This document shows positions 1 to 5,516 of a stretch of DNA of 6,686 bases, in pieces. This stretch comes from Devosia sp. (GTDB lineage Bacteria; Pseudomonadota; Alphaproteobacteria; Rhizobiales; Devosiaceae), in assembly GCA_011322005.1 (NCBI GenBank), contig DROE01000033.1, positions 1-6,686 of the forward strand, given 5' to 3'. A model generated the notes under the pieces. That model did no database searches, had not been told where the DNA came from, and worked only from the letters and a program-made list of their open reading frames with translations. Each line of letters begins with the position of its first letter. The first letter of the stretch is position 1. The translations under genes were made by a program, and so were the position numbers.

Positions 1-1462
1 CCTCAAGTTTTGCCGAAACAGCCGTCAGCGTAATCGGCCTGGAAGCCAGCGCCCGCCTGTCCTGCCCCAGAACATAGCGCACCTCATAGGCGCCAACCCC
101 GTCCGGCGCGGTAATCGTGGCCGGCGAGCCGTTCCTGGTATAGGCATAGTCCTCGAACTCCTTGTCCGGCGCTCCCGCTTCAACAATCGTTATATAATCG
201 TTCCGGTTGGAGGGACCGCTCCAGACAACTTCAAATTCCGCCCCGGCCGCAACTTCATCCGGCGCTTCAAGTTTTGCCGAAACAGCCGTCAGCGTAATTT
301 CCCTGCTGGCAAGAGTTTTATCCGTTGGTCCATGCACATAGCGCAACTCATAAACACCGAGCCCATCCGGCGCGGTCACCAATGCCGGAGACCCCCTTCC
401 GGTATATGCATAATTGATGAACCGGCCTTCATCCGCCCCCATCTCAACGATAGTGACATAGTCTCCTTTGTCGTCGGGACCTGTCCAGGCAATTTCAAAC
501 TCCGCTCCCGCGGCCACTTCTGCGGGCGCTTCAAGAGTGGCAGAGAGAATAACACGTTCAACCGGCACATAAATGGTCTGAGAGCCCGCATCCTCTTCAA
601 TGGCGAACTCCATGCCCCCGCTCACGCCATCGCCACTGATCAGAACGGTATAGTCACCAGCCTCAAATGCACCCGAGATGCCCCCAACTCCCGTGGTCTG
701 TGCAACCACGGCTCCAGAAGCATCGCGAACCTCCCAGCTTAGCGCGATGTCATTCACCGGATTGTCGTCCTGGTCGCGTGCTTTAAGACTGGTTTCAGGT
801 GTTGGTGCCACCACCACTTCGTTCAGCGCAACCACCAGAGCATCCGCATCATCGGCGGCAAAATACTGCCCCCCGGTATTGTCGGCCAGACAGGCAATCT
901 GGCGCCCCTCTTCTTCGGTCACGCCAAAGCCCACAACATGGGCGGTAAAATCAACACCCTGTGCTTCCAGCGCACTGCCAAGCTCACAGATATTGGCCCC
1001 GCAGGTTTCAATCCCGTCGGTTATCAGCACCACGGTTGCCTTGTCTTCTGTATAGCGCAGTTCTTCCGCTGCAATGCGAACCGCATCTGTCAGTGGCGTC
1101 TTGCCCAAAAAGCGCATCTGGTCGACTTCATCGGCAATCAGACCAGCAGTTCCCGTGGCCGGGGGCACGATAAGCTCGATATCGCCGCAATTTCCCTTTT
1201 CCCGATGCCCGTAGGCAAGCAGGCCCAGTTCGGTCGATCCCGGCACCCCGGCCAGAACCTCACGCAGGGTCTGGCGGGCAATGGTCAGTTTGGGGACACC
1301 ATCAATCTGTCCCCACATGGAACCCGAACCATCCAGAACAATCATGGTGCGTTCCTGGGCTACTGTTCCAGCACCGCTGGCAAGGCTTCCAAGCAGCAGC
1401 GCCGCGCTGCCAACAGCAATGCGTTTCAGGATACTTCTACCGTCATGATCAGAACATTTCAT
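1..1462 (-). CDS. Exported VWA-domain protein with tandem Ig-like repeats (C-terminus outside window)
   Basis: The reading frame is open from ATG at 1462 down to base 2, giving 487 residues with no stop, so the C-terminus lies beyond the left edge. GGAGA at 1475-1471 is a well-placed ribosome binding site, and the other nearby ATGs (1457, 1446) are out of frame. Residues 1-35 look like a Sec signal peptide (KR, then a hydrophobic run to about A35). A von Willebrand A domain follows at about 38-215. Its metal-ion-dependent adhesion site is intact: D44-G-S46-G-S48, T125 in KTPLTD, and D149 in LITDG. Residues 220-308 form a beta-rich linker domain. From residue 311 there are 88-residue repeats, two complete and a third cut by the edge. 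VWA domains bind protein partners through a divalent metal. This is a common alphaproteobacterial exported type, but I cannot name its ligand. It is transcribed away from the SH3b cluster. Confidence 0.9.
   Translation of the reverse strand, partial: MKCSDHDGRSILKRIAVGSAALLLGSLASGAGTVAQERTMIVLDGSGSMWGQIDGVPKLTIARQTLREVLAGVPGSTELGLLAYGHREKGNCGDIELIVPPATGTAGLIADEVDQMRFLGKTPLTDAVRIAAEELRYTEDKATVVLITDGIETCGANICELGSALEAQGVDFTAHVVGFGVTEEEGRQIACLADNTGGQYFAADDADALVVALNEVVVAPTPETSLKARDQDDNPVNDIALSWEVRDASGAVVAQTTGVGGISGAFEAGDYTVLISGDGVSGGMEFAIEEDAGSQTIYVPVERVILSATLEAPAEVAAGAEFEIAWTGPDDKGDYVTIVEMGADEGRFINYAYTGRGSPALVTAPDGLGVYELRYVHGPTDKTLASREITLTAVSAKLEAPDEVAAGAEFEVVWSGPSNRNDYITIVEAGAPDKEFEDYAYTRNGSPATITAPDGVGAYEVRYVLGQDRRALASRPITLTAVSAKLE
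5..532 (-). repeat. Two tandem 264-bp repeats coding for 88-residue units
   Basis: Within the VWA gene, residues 311-398 (269-532) and 399-486 (5-268) are homologous units of exactly 88 residues. A third begins at the window edge. Both carry EVAAGAEFE, a W-x-GP turn, DY(V/I)TIVE, NYAYT or DYAYT, a TAPDG turn, and YE(L/V)RYV, which suggests a beta-sandwich of Ig-like type. At the unit junction, 32 bases (3-34 versus 267-298) are identical in DNA although the unit interiors have diverged. That is consistent with recent unequal exchange or gene conversion at the seam. The number of repeats in the whole gene cannot be seen. Confidence 0.9.
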
Positions 1463-1520
1463 GGTGAGATTCTCCAGAATTTTCCCTTGACGACAATAGA
1501 CCAGCCCCTGCCAAGGCCGG

Positions 1521-1540
1521 TCAACCCCCCAAGGGGTTGA
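1521..1540. other. Perfect inverted repeat in the divergent region
   Basis: TCAACCCC at 1521-1528 and GGGGTTGA at 1533-1540 form an 8-bp perfect stem with a 4-base loop. It lies 59 bases upstream of the VWA start codon and would sit in its 5' leader if transcription begins further upstream. No T-run follows on either strand, so it does not look like a standard terminator. It could be an operator or an mRNA leader structure. The rest of 1463-1700 shows no gene and no convincing minus-strand promoter. Confidence 0.5.
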
Positions 1541-1703
1541 GGGCAGCCCCGGACTGCCGCCCGCCGCCCTTTTGCCACGAAAATCGCCAATGCCCTAACC
1601 AGACCGCAATTTTGCTGATAGAATTGGAAAAAAGGGACGCACGGGAGATGCCTTCTCGCCAAAACATTGTTCATTGATAGTGGAATAGCGCCGGTTTGTA
1701 CCG

Positions 1704-1748
1704 CTGAACATTTTGTTCAGAAACGGTTCAGTGACAAATTCATAGATT
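1704..1748 (+). promoter_or_regulatory. 11-bp-phased GTTCAG operator and -10 of the 1799 gene
   Basis: Three half-sites start at 1704 (CTGAAC, inverted), 1715 (GTTCAG) and 1726 (GTTCAG), each 11 bp from the next. That is one helical turn, so all lie on one face of the DNA. A weak -10-like hexamer TAGATT at 1743-1748 begins 12 bases after the last G, and the start codon is 50 bases beyond it. The same arrangement occurs before the genes at 3713 and 4741. Direct half-sites spaced 11 bp that replace a -35 are typical of activation by OmpR/PhoB-type response regulators. Which regulator acts here is unknown. Confidence 0.6.
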
Positions 1749-1798
1749 TGAGCCATCAAAAGCATAAACTGATCCTGATACAAAATGAGGGGAATCAA

Positions 1799-2917
1799 AT
1801 GTCCAGATTAAAATCCGCAATCATCGCAGCGCTGGCCGTAGCGGGCAGTGTCGTGGCAACGGGCATGGCCTTGGCCGCACCTGCAACTGCCACGGTTGCG
1901 CTCAACGTACGCAGCGGACCCGGCACAAATTTCAACATCCTTGATACACTTCACGCCGGCGAACTTGTTGAAGTCACCGAATGTGTTTCCAACGGCTGGT
2001 GCCGCATCGAGCATCCGGGCCCGGATGGCTGGGTGAGTTCGAACTATCTTCAGGCGCCCGCGCCTCCGCCGCCTCCACCTCCACCTCCACCTCCGCCTCC
2101 CCCTCCACCTCCGCCACCTCCTGACCCCGACCCCAACTGCAGCTTTGGCATTGTGATTGGCCCAGGCGGACCAACCTTCAGTATAAACTGCGGTGAAACA
2201 CCGCCGCCTCCGCCGCCGCCACCACCTCCTCCGCCGCCTCCGCCGCCTCCGCCTCCACCTCCGGCGGACCAAGCCTGCTTCTATACCGGTCCCAACTACA
2301 CAGGTGCTGAGTTTTGTCACGGCCCGGCGACACTGAACACACTTGACTTCACGTTCAACGACAACATCTCGTCGTTCAAATTGTTCGGTAATGCCAAGGT
2401 GCAGTTGTGCGCAAACGCCAACCTCACCGGCGGGTGTATCGTGCGCAACAATTCCCGCCCAACCCTGAACAGCACCGTGGACAACAAAACCTCTTCTCTT
2501 CGGGTATTTGTTGGTGCACCTCCACCGCCCCCCCCGCCACCGCCACCTCCCCCGCCTCCTCCAGGGCCGGTCACCTTTTCCACAGGTACGATAAACCTGC
2601 AGCAAACCTGGTCCATGAACCTGGACAATGGTTCCACATCGGGCGCGGGCAGGGACATCTGGTACCAGGCGGTCAACGCGCTTGAGAAATATCTCAACCC
2701 GCGCAACGGTGCCAAGATCTCTTTCACCAACGGTGCACAACGTGGATATGCCGGGTGTTCAGCCGCGACATACTCAAGCAACCGGGTATCGCTTTGGCTG
2801 GTGCCTCCGGGATCCTATGTCTGCGTGAAAACCAACCAGGGCCGTATTTCCGAGTTCCGCCTGAACTCCTATACCGGAACGACCATGAATATCGGTTACA
2901 CTACCTGGGCAAACTGA
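1799..2917 (+). CDS. Exported SH3b / polyproline / beta-gamma-crystallin-like protein with unnamed C-terminal domain
   Basis: The 372-residue product starts at ATG 1799, preceded by GAGGGG (1787-1792) at 6-base spacing. The frame is open upstream to 1667, but that stretch holds the promoter and no signal peptide. Residues 1-27 are a Sec signal peptide ending in MALA-A. An SH3b domain spans about 31-85, with NVRSGPG (36-42), the Cys pair C62/C68 in ECVSNGWC, and DGWVSSNYL. Then come 20 consecutive prolines (89-108), a short segment with GPGGPTF, 21 prolines (135-155), and a beta/gamma-crystallin-like domain (160-238). The crystallin part has two N/D-N/D-x-x-S/T-S calcium motifs, NDNISS (187-192) and DNKTSS (228-233). 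Fifteen prolines (241-255) lead to a 117-residue C-terminal domain with C320 and C342 and the end motif YTTW. Probably a secreted, wall-bound adhesive or sensory protein; no catalytic site is seen. The crystallin part could also be read as a peptidase-inhibitor I36 relative. Confidence 0.92.
   Translation: MSRLKSAIIAALAVAGSVVATGMALAAPATATVALNVRSGPGTNFNILDTLHAGELVEVTECVSNGWCRIEHPGPDGWVSSNYLQAPAPPPPPPPPPPPPPPPPPPPPDPDPNCSFGIVIGPGGPTFSINCGETPPPPPPPPPPPPPPPPPPPPPADQACFYTGPNYTGAEFCHGPATLNTLDFTFNDNISSFKLFGNAKVQLCANANLTGGCIVRNNSRPTLNSTVDNKTSSLRVFVGAPPPPPPPPPPPPPPPGPVTFSTGTINLQQTWSMNLDNGSTSGAGRDIWYQAVNALEKYLNPRNGAKISFTNGAQRGYAGCSAATYSSNRVSLWLVPPGSYVCVKTNQGRISEFRLNSYTGTTMNIGYTTWAN
2063..2563 (+). repeat. 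Three polyproline-coding CCN tracts
   Basis: CCN codon runs lie at 2063-2122 (20 codons), 2201-2263 (21 codons) and 2519-2563 (15 codons), all in frame in the 1799 gene. Codons are mixed (CCT, CCG, CCA, CCC), so the run is kept at protein level while the DNA is an imperfect microsatellite able to slip. A shorter run of 11 codons lies in the 3713 gene (4082-4114). Long proline runs form stiff polyproline II rods and need EF-P for smooth translation. On the opposite strand they produce spurious Gly/Arg/Trp-rich frames. Confidence 0.95.
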
Positions 2918-2949
2918 TCGGGAACCTCTGACAGTCCCCGGCCAACCTG

Positions 2950-2983
2950 AAAAACGCTGCTCCTCACCGGGCAGCGTTTTTTT
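2950..2983 (+). terminator. Rho-independent terminator of the 1799 gene
   Basis: The arms AAAAACGCTGC (2950-2960) and GCAGCGTTTTT (2971-2981) pair over 11 bp with a 10-base loop, and the T-run continues to 2983. It lies 33 bases after the stop codon. It closes the 1799 gene as its own transcription unit. The A-rich left flank could also terminate minus-strand transcription. Confidence 0.92.
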
Positions 2984-3327
2984 CCGGTACGGTAACGAAG
3001 CCCTCTGCATCACATCGACCGGATTTATTTTAAGGACGTGACCCCGGATCATGGCCCGTGCCCGTCAAGCCTGCCACCATGTCAGCAGGCAGCGGAAAGA
3101 TGTGGTCATTGCCTCGCTGGACAATTCACATTCCGGGCCGGCGGATTTGGGCCGGTTCAGCCGTTGATATCTGTGCCCGGGAGCGGCGTGGGTGAACCGC
3201 CAGATCAGCTTGTTGCACATTGCGCAAGCCCGCTTGCCTGAGGCCCCGGGGGAACGGTCTGTCAGTTTTCCAACGGCTCAAGCAGCACGCCTTCCTGGCC
3301 CCGTATCCCGCGGCTTGAGTACTCCGT
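2984..3327. other. Gene-poor spacer
   Basis: I see no supportable gene in this stretch. Frames on both strands are short, Arg/Pro/Gly-rich and without ribosome binding sites or recognisable motifs. One small frame, ATG 3051 to TGA 3167, has AAGGA far upstream at poor spacing. A 6-bp stem (GCCTGC 3069-3074 with GCAGGC 3085-3090) is too small to call. The spacer may be decayed upstream sequence of the ORF at 3328, but no homologous residues are visible to prove it. Confidence 0.4.
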
Positions 3328-3522
3328 GTGGTGTTCCACAAACTGCCACCTCCGGCTTCTCCGCCGCCGCCCCCTCTTCCCTGTGGAGCCGAAACCTGCA
3401 AAGATGGCTTCGTCTGGCGTGAAGCCTGTTCTGGCGATGTCGTCTGCGTGACACCGTCCCGCCGGAAGCAAGTAACTGACGAAAATGCGCAAGGGCCGAA
3501 TAATCGGATCCTCCCGCCATAG
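3328..3522 (+). CDS. Short proline-rich ORF with VWREA/VCVTP-type motif, possible gene remnant
   Basis: A 64-residue frame runs from GTG 3328 (or GTG 3331) to TAG 3522; an in-frame TGA at 3316 blocks any extension. A proline-rich segment (LPPPASPPPPPLP) leads into a Cys motif with CKDGFVWREAC, then GDVVCVTP, then a charged tail containing DENAQ and NNR. I recognise this arrangement, C-x-x-G-(F/Y)-VWREA, VCV-x-P, R, DN, as a recurrent motif near the C-terminus of small exported proteobacterial and actinobacterial proteins of unknown function. The coding signal is therefore probably real. However, there is no signal peptide and no good ribosome binding site (only GAG at 3317-3319), and an exported relative would need both. 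It may be the 3' end of a gene that lost its N-terminus, which would fit its place between two SH3b-polyproline genes. A terminator-like hairpin follows it. Confidence 0.45.
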   Translation: MVFHKLPPPASPPPPPLPCGAETCKDGFVWREACSGDVVCVTPSRRKQVTDENAQGPNNRILPP

Positions 3523-3535
3523 GCCCGGCTTCGCC

Positions 3536-3558
3536 GGCGGGGTTCCTCCCGCCTTTTG
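3536..3558 (+). terminator. Candidate terminator after the 3328 ORF
   Basis: GGCGGG (3536-3541) and CCCGCC (3548-3553) form a six-pair GC stem with a 6-base loop and run directly into TTTTGT. It starts 14 bases after the TAG at 3522. The stem is short and the upstream CCGGC-TTC-GCCGG sequence (3525-3537) could compete for pairing. The call is therefore moderate. Confidence 0.45.
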
Positions 3559-3576
3559 TCTGGCCCCGGTTGTCGC

Positions 3577-3600
3577 CGGCGCCGGCTTTTGTCGGCGCCG
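3577..3600. other. Self-complementary CGGCGCCG inverted repeat
   Basis: CGGCGCCG occurs at 3577-3584 and again at 3593-3600, separated by 8 bases. Each copy is itself palindromic, so the pair can be read as a direct or an inverted repeat. As RNA it gives an 8-bp GC stem just before the operator of the 3713 gene. No T-run follows. It may be a second stem behind the 3536 terminator or an insulator of the next promoter. Confidence 0.4.
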
Positions 3601-3607
3601 TTGAGGC

Positions 3608-3652
3608 CTGAACAGCCCATTCAGTGTTCATTCAGGGCCCGCTTGCTTAGCT
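3608..3652 (+). promoter_or_regulatory. 11-bp-phased TTCAG operator and -10 of the 3713 gene
   Basis: Half-sites start at 3608 (CTGAAC, inverted), 3619 (ATTCAG) and 3630 (ATTCAG), again exactly 11 bp apart. A weak -10-like TTAGCT at 3647-3652 begins 12 bases after the last G, as in the 1799 and 4741 promoters. The start codon is 60 bases further on. The inverted-then-direct-direct layout matches the element at 1704 position for position, although the flanking DNA differs. Confidence 0.58.
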
Positions 3653-3712
3653 CTGGTACCAGATGTGGTGGCCAACAGGGGACCGCCACCAAACAAAAGG
3701 GAAACAGAAATC

Positions 3713-4522
3713 ATGAGAACTCCAAAGGTTTTTGCAGTTATCACAATTGCAGCTGCTGGCCTGATTGCCTCGACAATGGCCGCATTGGCGGTTCCAGCCG
3801 TTGCTACCACCGCGGTTAACGTCCGTTCCGGCCCCGGTGTCAATTTTGCCGTAGTCGACACGCTCTTCTCCGGTGAAGCAGTTGACGTTACCGAATGTCA
3901 GGGCGGCTGGTGTTATGTGGAACATCCCGGCCCCGATGGCTGGGTCAGCGGCAACTATCTTCAGGCCGTCGACAATGGCGGTGGCAATGGCGGTGGAGAC
4001 GGTGGCTCGGATGATGCCGCGGCAGCCGCCGCCCTTAACATCTTCAACACCATCCTTGGTGCGGTTATCAGTAACGCTGCTCCCCCGCCTCCCCCTCCGC
4101 CGCCTCCACCACCCGCCCAACTGAACGGAGTCTACACCATTGTGCAGAAGAGCAGCGGCCGTTTTCTGGACGCTTACGAGGGCATGAACGACAACAATGT
4201 TGTCACACGCAATCAACAGTTCAACGCCACACAGGCATGGATTATAACACCGCTTGGCGGCAACATTTATACGATCCAGCAACAGAGCAACGGTCGCTAT
4301 CTTGATGCACACGAAGGTATAAACGACAATTCCGTCGTCACCCGCAATGCCCAGAACAACAACACCCAGCGCTGGAAACTGACATACCTGGGCAACTTTA
4401 CCTACACCATTCAGCAGCTCAGCAACGGCCGGTACATGGATGCGCACGAGGGAGTGAATGACAACTCCGTTGTGACGCGCAACAACCAGAACAACGATAC
4501 CCAGCGCTGGATTATCCAGTAA
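3713..4522 (+). CDS. Exported SH3b protein with ricin-type beta-trefoil lectin domain
   Basis: The 269-residue product starts at ATG 3713, preceded by AGGGAA (3698-3703). The frame is open a further 16 codons upstream, but only this start gives a signal peptide (residues 1-26, ending MAALA). SH3b spans about 31-84 with NVRSGPG, the Cys pair C62/C67 in ECQGGWC, and DGWVSGNYLQ, very close to the 1799 protein. A Gly/Asp-rich stretch (88-101), an Ala-rich hydrophobic segment (102-123) and 11 prolines (124-134) link to three repeats of exactly 45 residues (138-182, 183-227, 228-269). Each carries YTI-x-Q, NGR(Y/F)-x-DA or its near match, VVTRN, and the QxW signature of ricin B-type folds (Q174, Q219, Q264). 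Ricin-type trefoils usually bind sugars, one site per lobe. A secreted, wall-anchored lectin is the best reading; the sugar is unknown. Confidence 0.92.
   Translation: MRTPKVFAVITIAAAGLIASTMAALAVPAVATTAVNVRSGPGVNFAVVDTLFSGEAVDVTECQGGWCYVEHPGPDGWVSGNYLQAVDNGGGNGGGDGGSDDAAAAAALNIFNTILGAVISNAAPPPPPPPPPPPAQLNGVYTIVQKSSGRFLDAYEGMNDNNVVTRNQQFNATQAWIITPLGGNIYTIQQQSNGRYLDAHEGINDNSVVTRNAQNNNTQRWKLTYLGNFTYTIQQLSNGRYMDAHEGVNDNSVVTRNNQNNDTQRWIIQ
4124..4519 (+). repeat. Three tandem 135-bp units of the beta-trefoil
   Basis: Units lie at 4124-4258, 4259-4393 and 4394-4519 (the last slightly shorter). At protein level units 2 and 3 are nearly the same, sharing DAHEG, NDNSVVTRN and NDTQRW or NNTQRW. Unit 1 is more diverged (DAYEG, NATQAW). 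Such high symmetry is less usual than the strongly diverged lobes of classic ricin B chains. It suggests recent internal duplication or selection to keep three equal binding sites. Confidence 0.85.
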
Positions 4523-4600
4523 CTGCCCGGCCAGCGCGCTATTGTTTTGGCTCATGCATCATCGGTTGACGGGGTCCACTCCGTCACCCACGGAACCCCC

Positions 4601-4633
4601 CGCCGCCGGTGAAAGCACTTTTCATCGGCGGTG
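4601..4633 (+). terminator. Long stem-loop between the 3713 and 4741 genes
   Basis: The arms 4603-4614 and 4620-4631 pair over 12 bp with one G-U wobble (4609-4625) and a 5-base loop. Two more outer pairs (4602-4632, a wobble, and 4601-4633) can be added. It lies 79 bases after the stop of the 3713 gene and 17 bases before the GTTCAG repeats of the next gene. No T-run follows, so it could be a weak or Rho-assisted terminator, a 3' stability stem, or a barrier in front of the promoter. A smaller stem, TGACGG 4567-4572 with CCGTCA 4581-4586, lies upstream. Confidence 0.45.
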
Positions 4634-4650
4634 TTGCATGGACAAAGCCC

Positions 4651-4684
4651 GTTCAGCGTCCGTTCAGACAAAATCTGCTTAAAT
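4651..4684 (+). promoter_or_regulatory. 11-bp-phased GTTCAG operator and -10 of the 4741 gene
   Basis: GTTCAG at 4651-4656 and 4662-4667 are 11 bp apart. TTAAAT at 4679-4684 begins 12 bases after the last G, and the start codon is 56 bases further on. Unlike the other two elements, no inverted CTGAAC is found one turn upstream (4640-4645 reads GGACAA). This promoter may therefore bind one dimer rather than an extended array. Its -10 is closest to consensus of the three. Confidence 0.58.
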
Positions 4685-4740
4685 CGCCCCATATGCAGCG
4701 CTCCCTGACCTGCGCTGCCAACCACAAGAGAGTGAAACCC

Positions 4741-5364
4741 ATGAAACGCGCAAAATTCGCACTTGTCATATCCGCAGCCTTCATCGGCCTTCTGTCCACG
4801 GCAGGCTCCGCCTTTGCGCTGGCCGCCGTGGCCAAAAGCGCCGTAAATGTGCGCACCGGCCCCTCCGTCAACTATACCAGAATTGATACCCTGTATGCCG
4901 GTGAGCCTGTCAACGTCACCGAATGCAAATCCAATGGCTGGTGTTATGTACAGCAGGATGGACCCGACGGCTGGGTGTCGGGCAACTATCTGGTCCGGGC
5001 CAACCCCGCCCCGACCCACAATCCCGATCCCGATGTAAACTTCTCCATCTATTTCGGGACAGGTGGTCCCTCCTTTGGCTTCAGCATCGGCAATCCTCCT
5101 CCTTCCCCTGTCGTTCCCAAAGTCTGTTTTTTCAATGGCAATAACTATTCAGGCGCCAGCTTCTGCGTAGCCGCGGGCAGCCAGAACAGCCGGCTCACCG
5201 GTTTCTGGAACAACAAGATTTCCTCCGTTCAGGTTCAGCCCGGTGCCCGGGTTCAGCTTTGCCGGAACGCGAATTATCGCGGTTTCTGCCAAACCTACAG
5301 TTCAAGTGTTCCCAGTCTCAATCCGTTCCTGAACAATGATGTTTCTTCGTTCAAGACCTATTGA
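4741..5364 (+). CDS. Exported SH3b plus beta-gamma-crystallin-like protein
   Basis: The 207-residue product starts at ATG 4741; the ribosome binding site is weak (AAGAGAG, 4726-4732). The frame continues upstream to 4609 but covers the promoter, and only the 4741 start gives a signal peptide (1-26, ending SAFA). SH3b spans about 30-85 with NVRTGPS, C62/C68 in ECKSNGWC, and DGWVSGNYL. A linker (86-127) has NPDPD and GTGGPSFGF, resembling DPDP and GPGGPTF in the 1799 protein, but only short prolines. The C-terminal 128-207 is a two-motif beta/gamma-crystallin-like domain: NGNNYSG with C129 and C142, NNKISS (157-162), a second Greek key with C174 and C183, and NNDVSS (198-203). Both calcium-type N/D-N/D-x-x-S/T-S motifs are intact. 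Probable role: wall-associated calcium-binding protein, with an I36 inhibitor relative as the alternative. It looks like the 1799 protein without its last domain. Confidence 0.92.
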   Translation: MKRAKFALVISAAFIGLLSTAGSAFALAAVAKSAVNVRTGPSVNYTRIDTLYAGEPVNVTECKSNGWCYVQQDGPDGWVSGNYLVRANPAPTHNPDPDVNFSIYFGTGGPSFGFSIGNPPPSPVVPKVCFFNGNNYSGASFCVAAGSQNSRLTGFWNNKISSVQVQPGARVQLCRNANYRGFCQTYSSSVPSLNPFLNNDVSSFKTY

Positions 5365-5394
5365 GCAAACGAGCGATCAGCCAGACAATATGCC

Positions 5395-5419
5395 AGGACC
5401 GCCCCATTGGGGCGGTCTT
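5395..5419 (+). terminator. Hairpin terminator after the 4741 gene
   Basis: GACCGCCCC (5397-5405) and GGGGCGGTC (5409-5417) pair perfectly over 9 bp with a 3-base loop; AG/TT outside can extend it. It starts 32 bases after the stop codon. The tail (TTGCTGTTAT) is only moderately T-rich. The strong stem supports termination and separates the 5517 gene into another transcription unit. Confidence 0.75.
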
Positions 5420-5456
5420 GCTGTTATGTGCAACACCGGTACGTGGCTTTTCCTTC

Positions 5457-5485
5457 TTGGAACCGGCCTCAAGCTGGGTTAGCAT
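5457..5485 (+). promoter_or_regulatory. Possible sigma-70-type promoter of the 5517 gene
   Basis: TTGGAA (5457-5462) and TAGCAT (5480-5485) are separated by 17 bases and lie between the terminator at 5395 and the start codon. The match to -35/-10 consensus is modest. No GTTCAG half-site is present here, unlike before the three upstream paralogues. Confidence 0.35.
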
Positions 5486-5516
5486 TGGGACATCTGAGCG
5501 CTTTTGGAGAATCTCA

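Noticed and set aside
332..1540. Several plus-strand frames (332-742, 678-1055, 938-1540)
   Set aside because: All are antisense to the VWA gene, whose minus-strand frame is continuous with an intact metal site and repeats.
1667..1798. N-terminal extension of the 1799 gene
   Set aside because: The extension contains the operator and -10, and it would bury the signal peptide; ATG 1799 has a good ribosome binding site.
2063..2263. CRISPR-like or satellite array
   Set aside because: The repeated units are in-frame CCN proline codons with no spacer/repeat structure.
1808..2740. 310-residue minus-strand frame rich in Arg, Trp and Gly
   Set aside because: It is antisense to the 1799 gene; the Arg/Trp/Gly runs are complements of the CCN proline tracts, which have no stops in several frames.
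3126..3620. 164-residue minus-strand frame across the spacer and the 3328 ORF
   Set aside because: Arg/Gly-rich low-complexity composition, no ribosome binding site and no motif; it overlaps the plus-strand VWREA/VCVTP motif.
3647..4555. 302-residue minus-strand frame
   Set aside because: It is antisense to the SH3b-trefoil gene, whose plus-strand frame has a signal peptide, a conserved SH3b domain and ricin QxW motifs.
4555..5019. Minus-strand frame opposite the 4741 gene
   Set aside because: Shadow of the SH3b-crystallin gene, with no independent motif or ribosome binding site.
5225..5265. Further GTTCAG copies inside the 4741 gene
   Set aside because: They encode V-Q residues of the crystallin-like domain and are not paired at 11 bp or followed by a -10 at the right offset.
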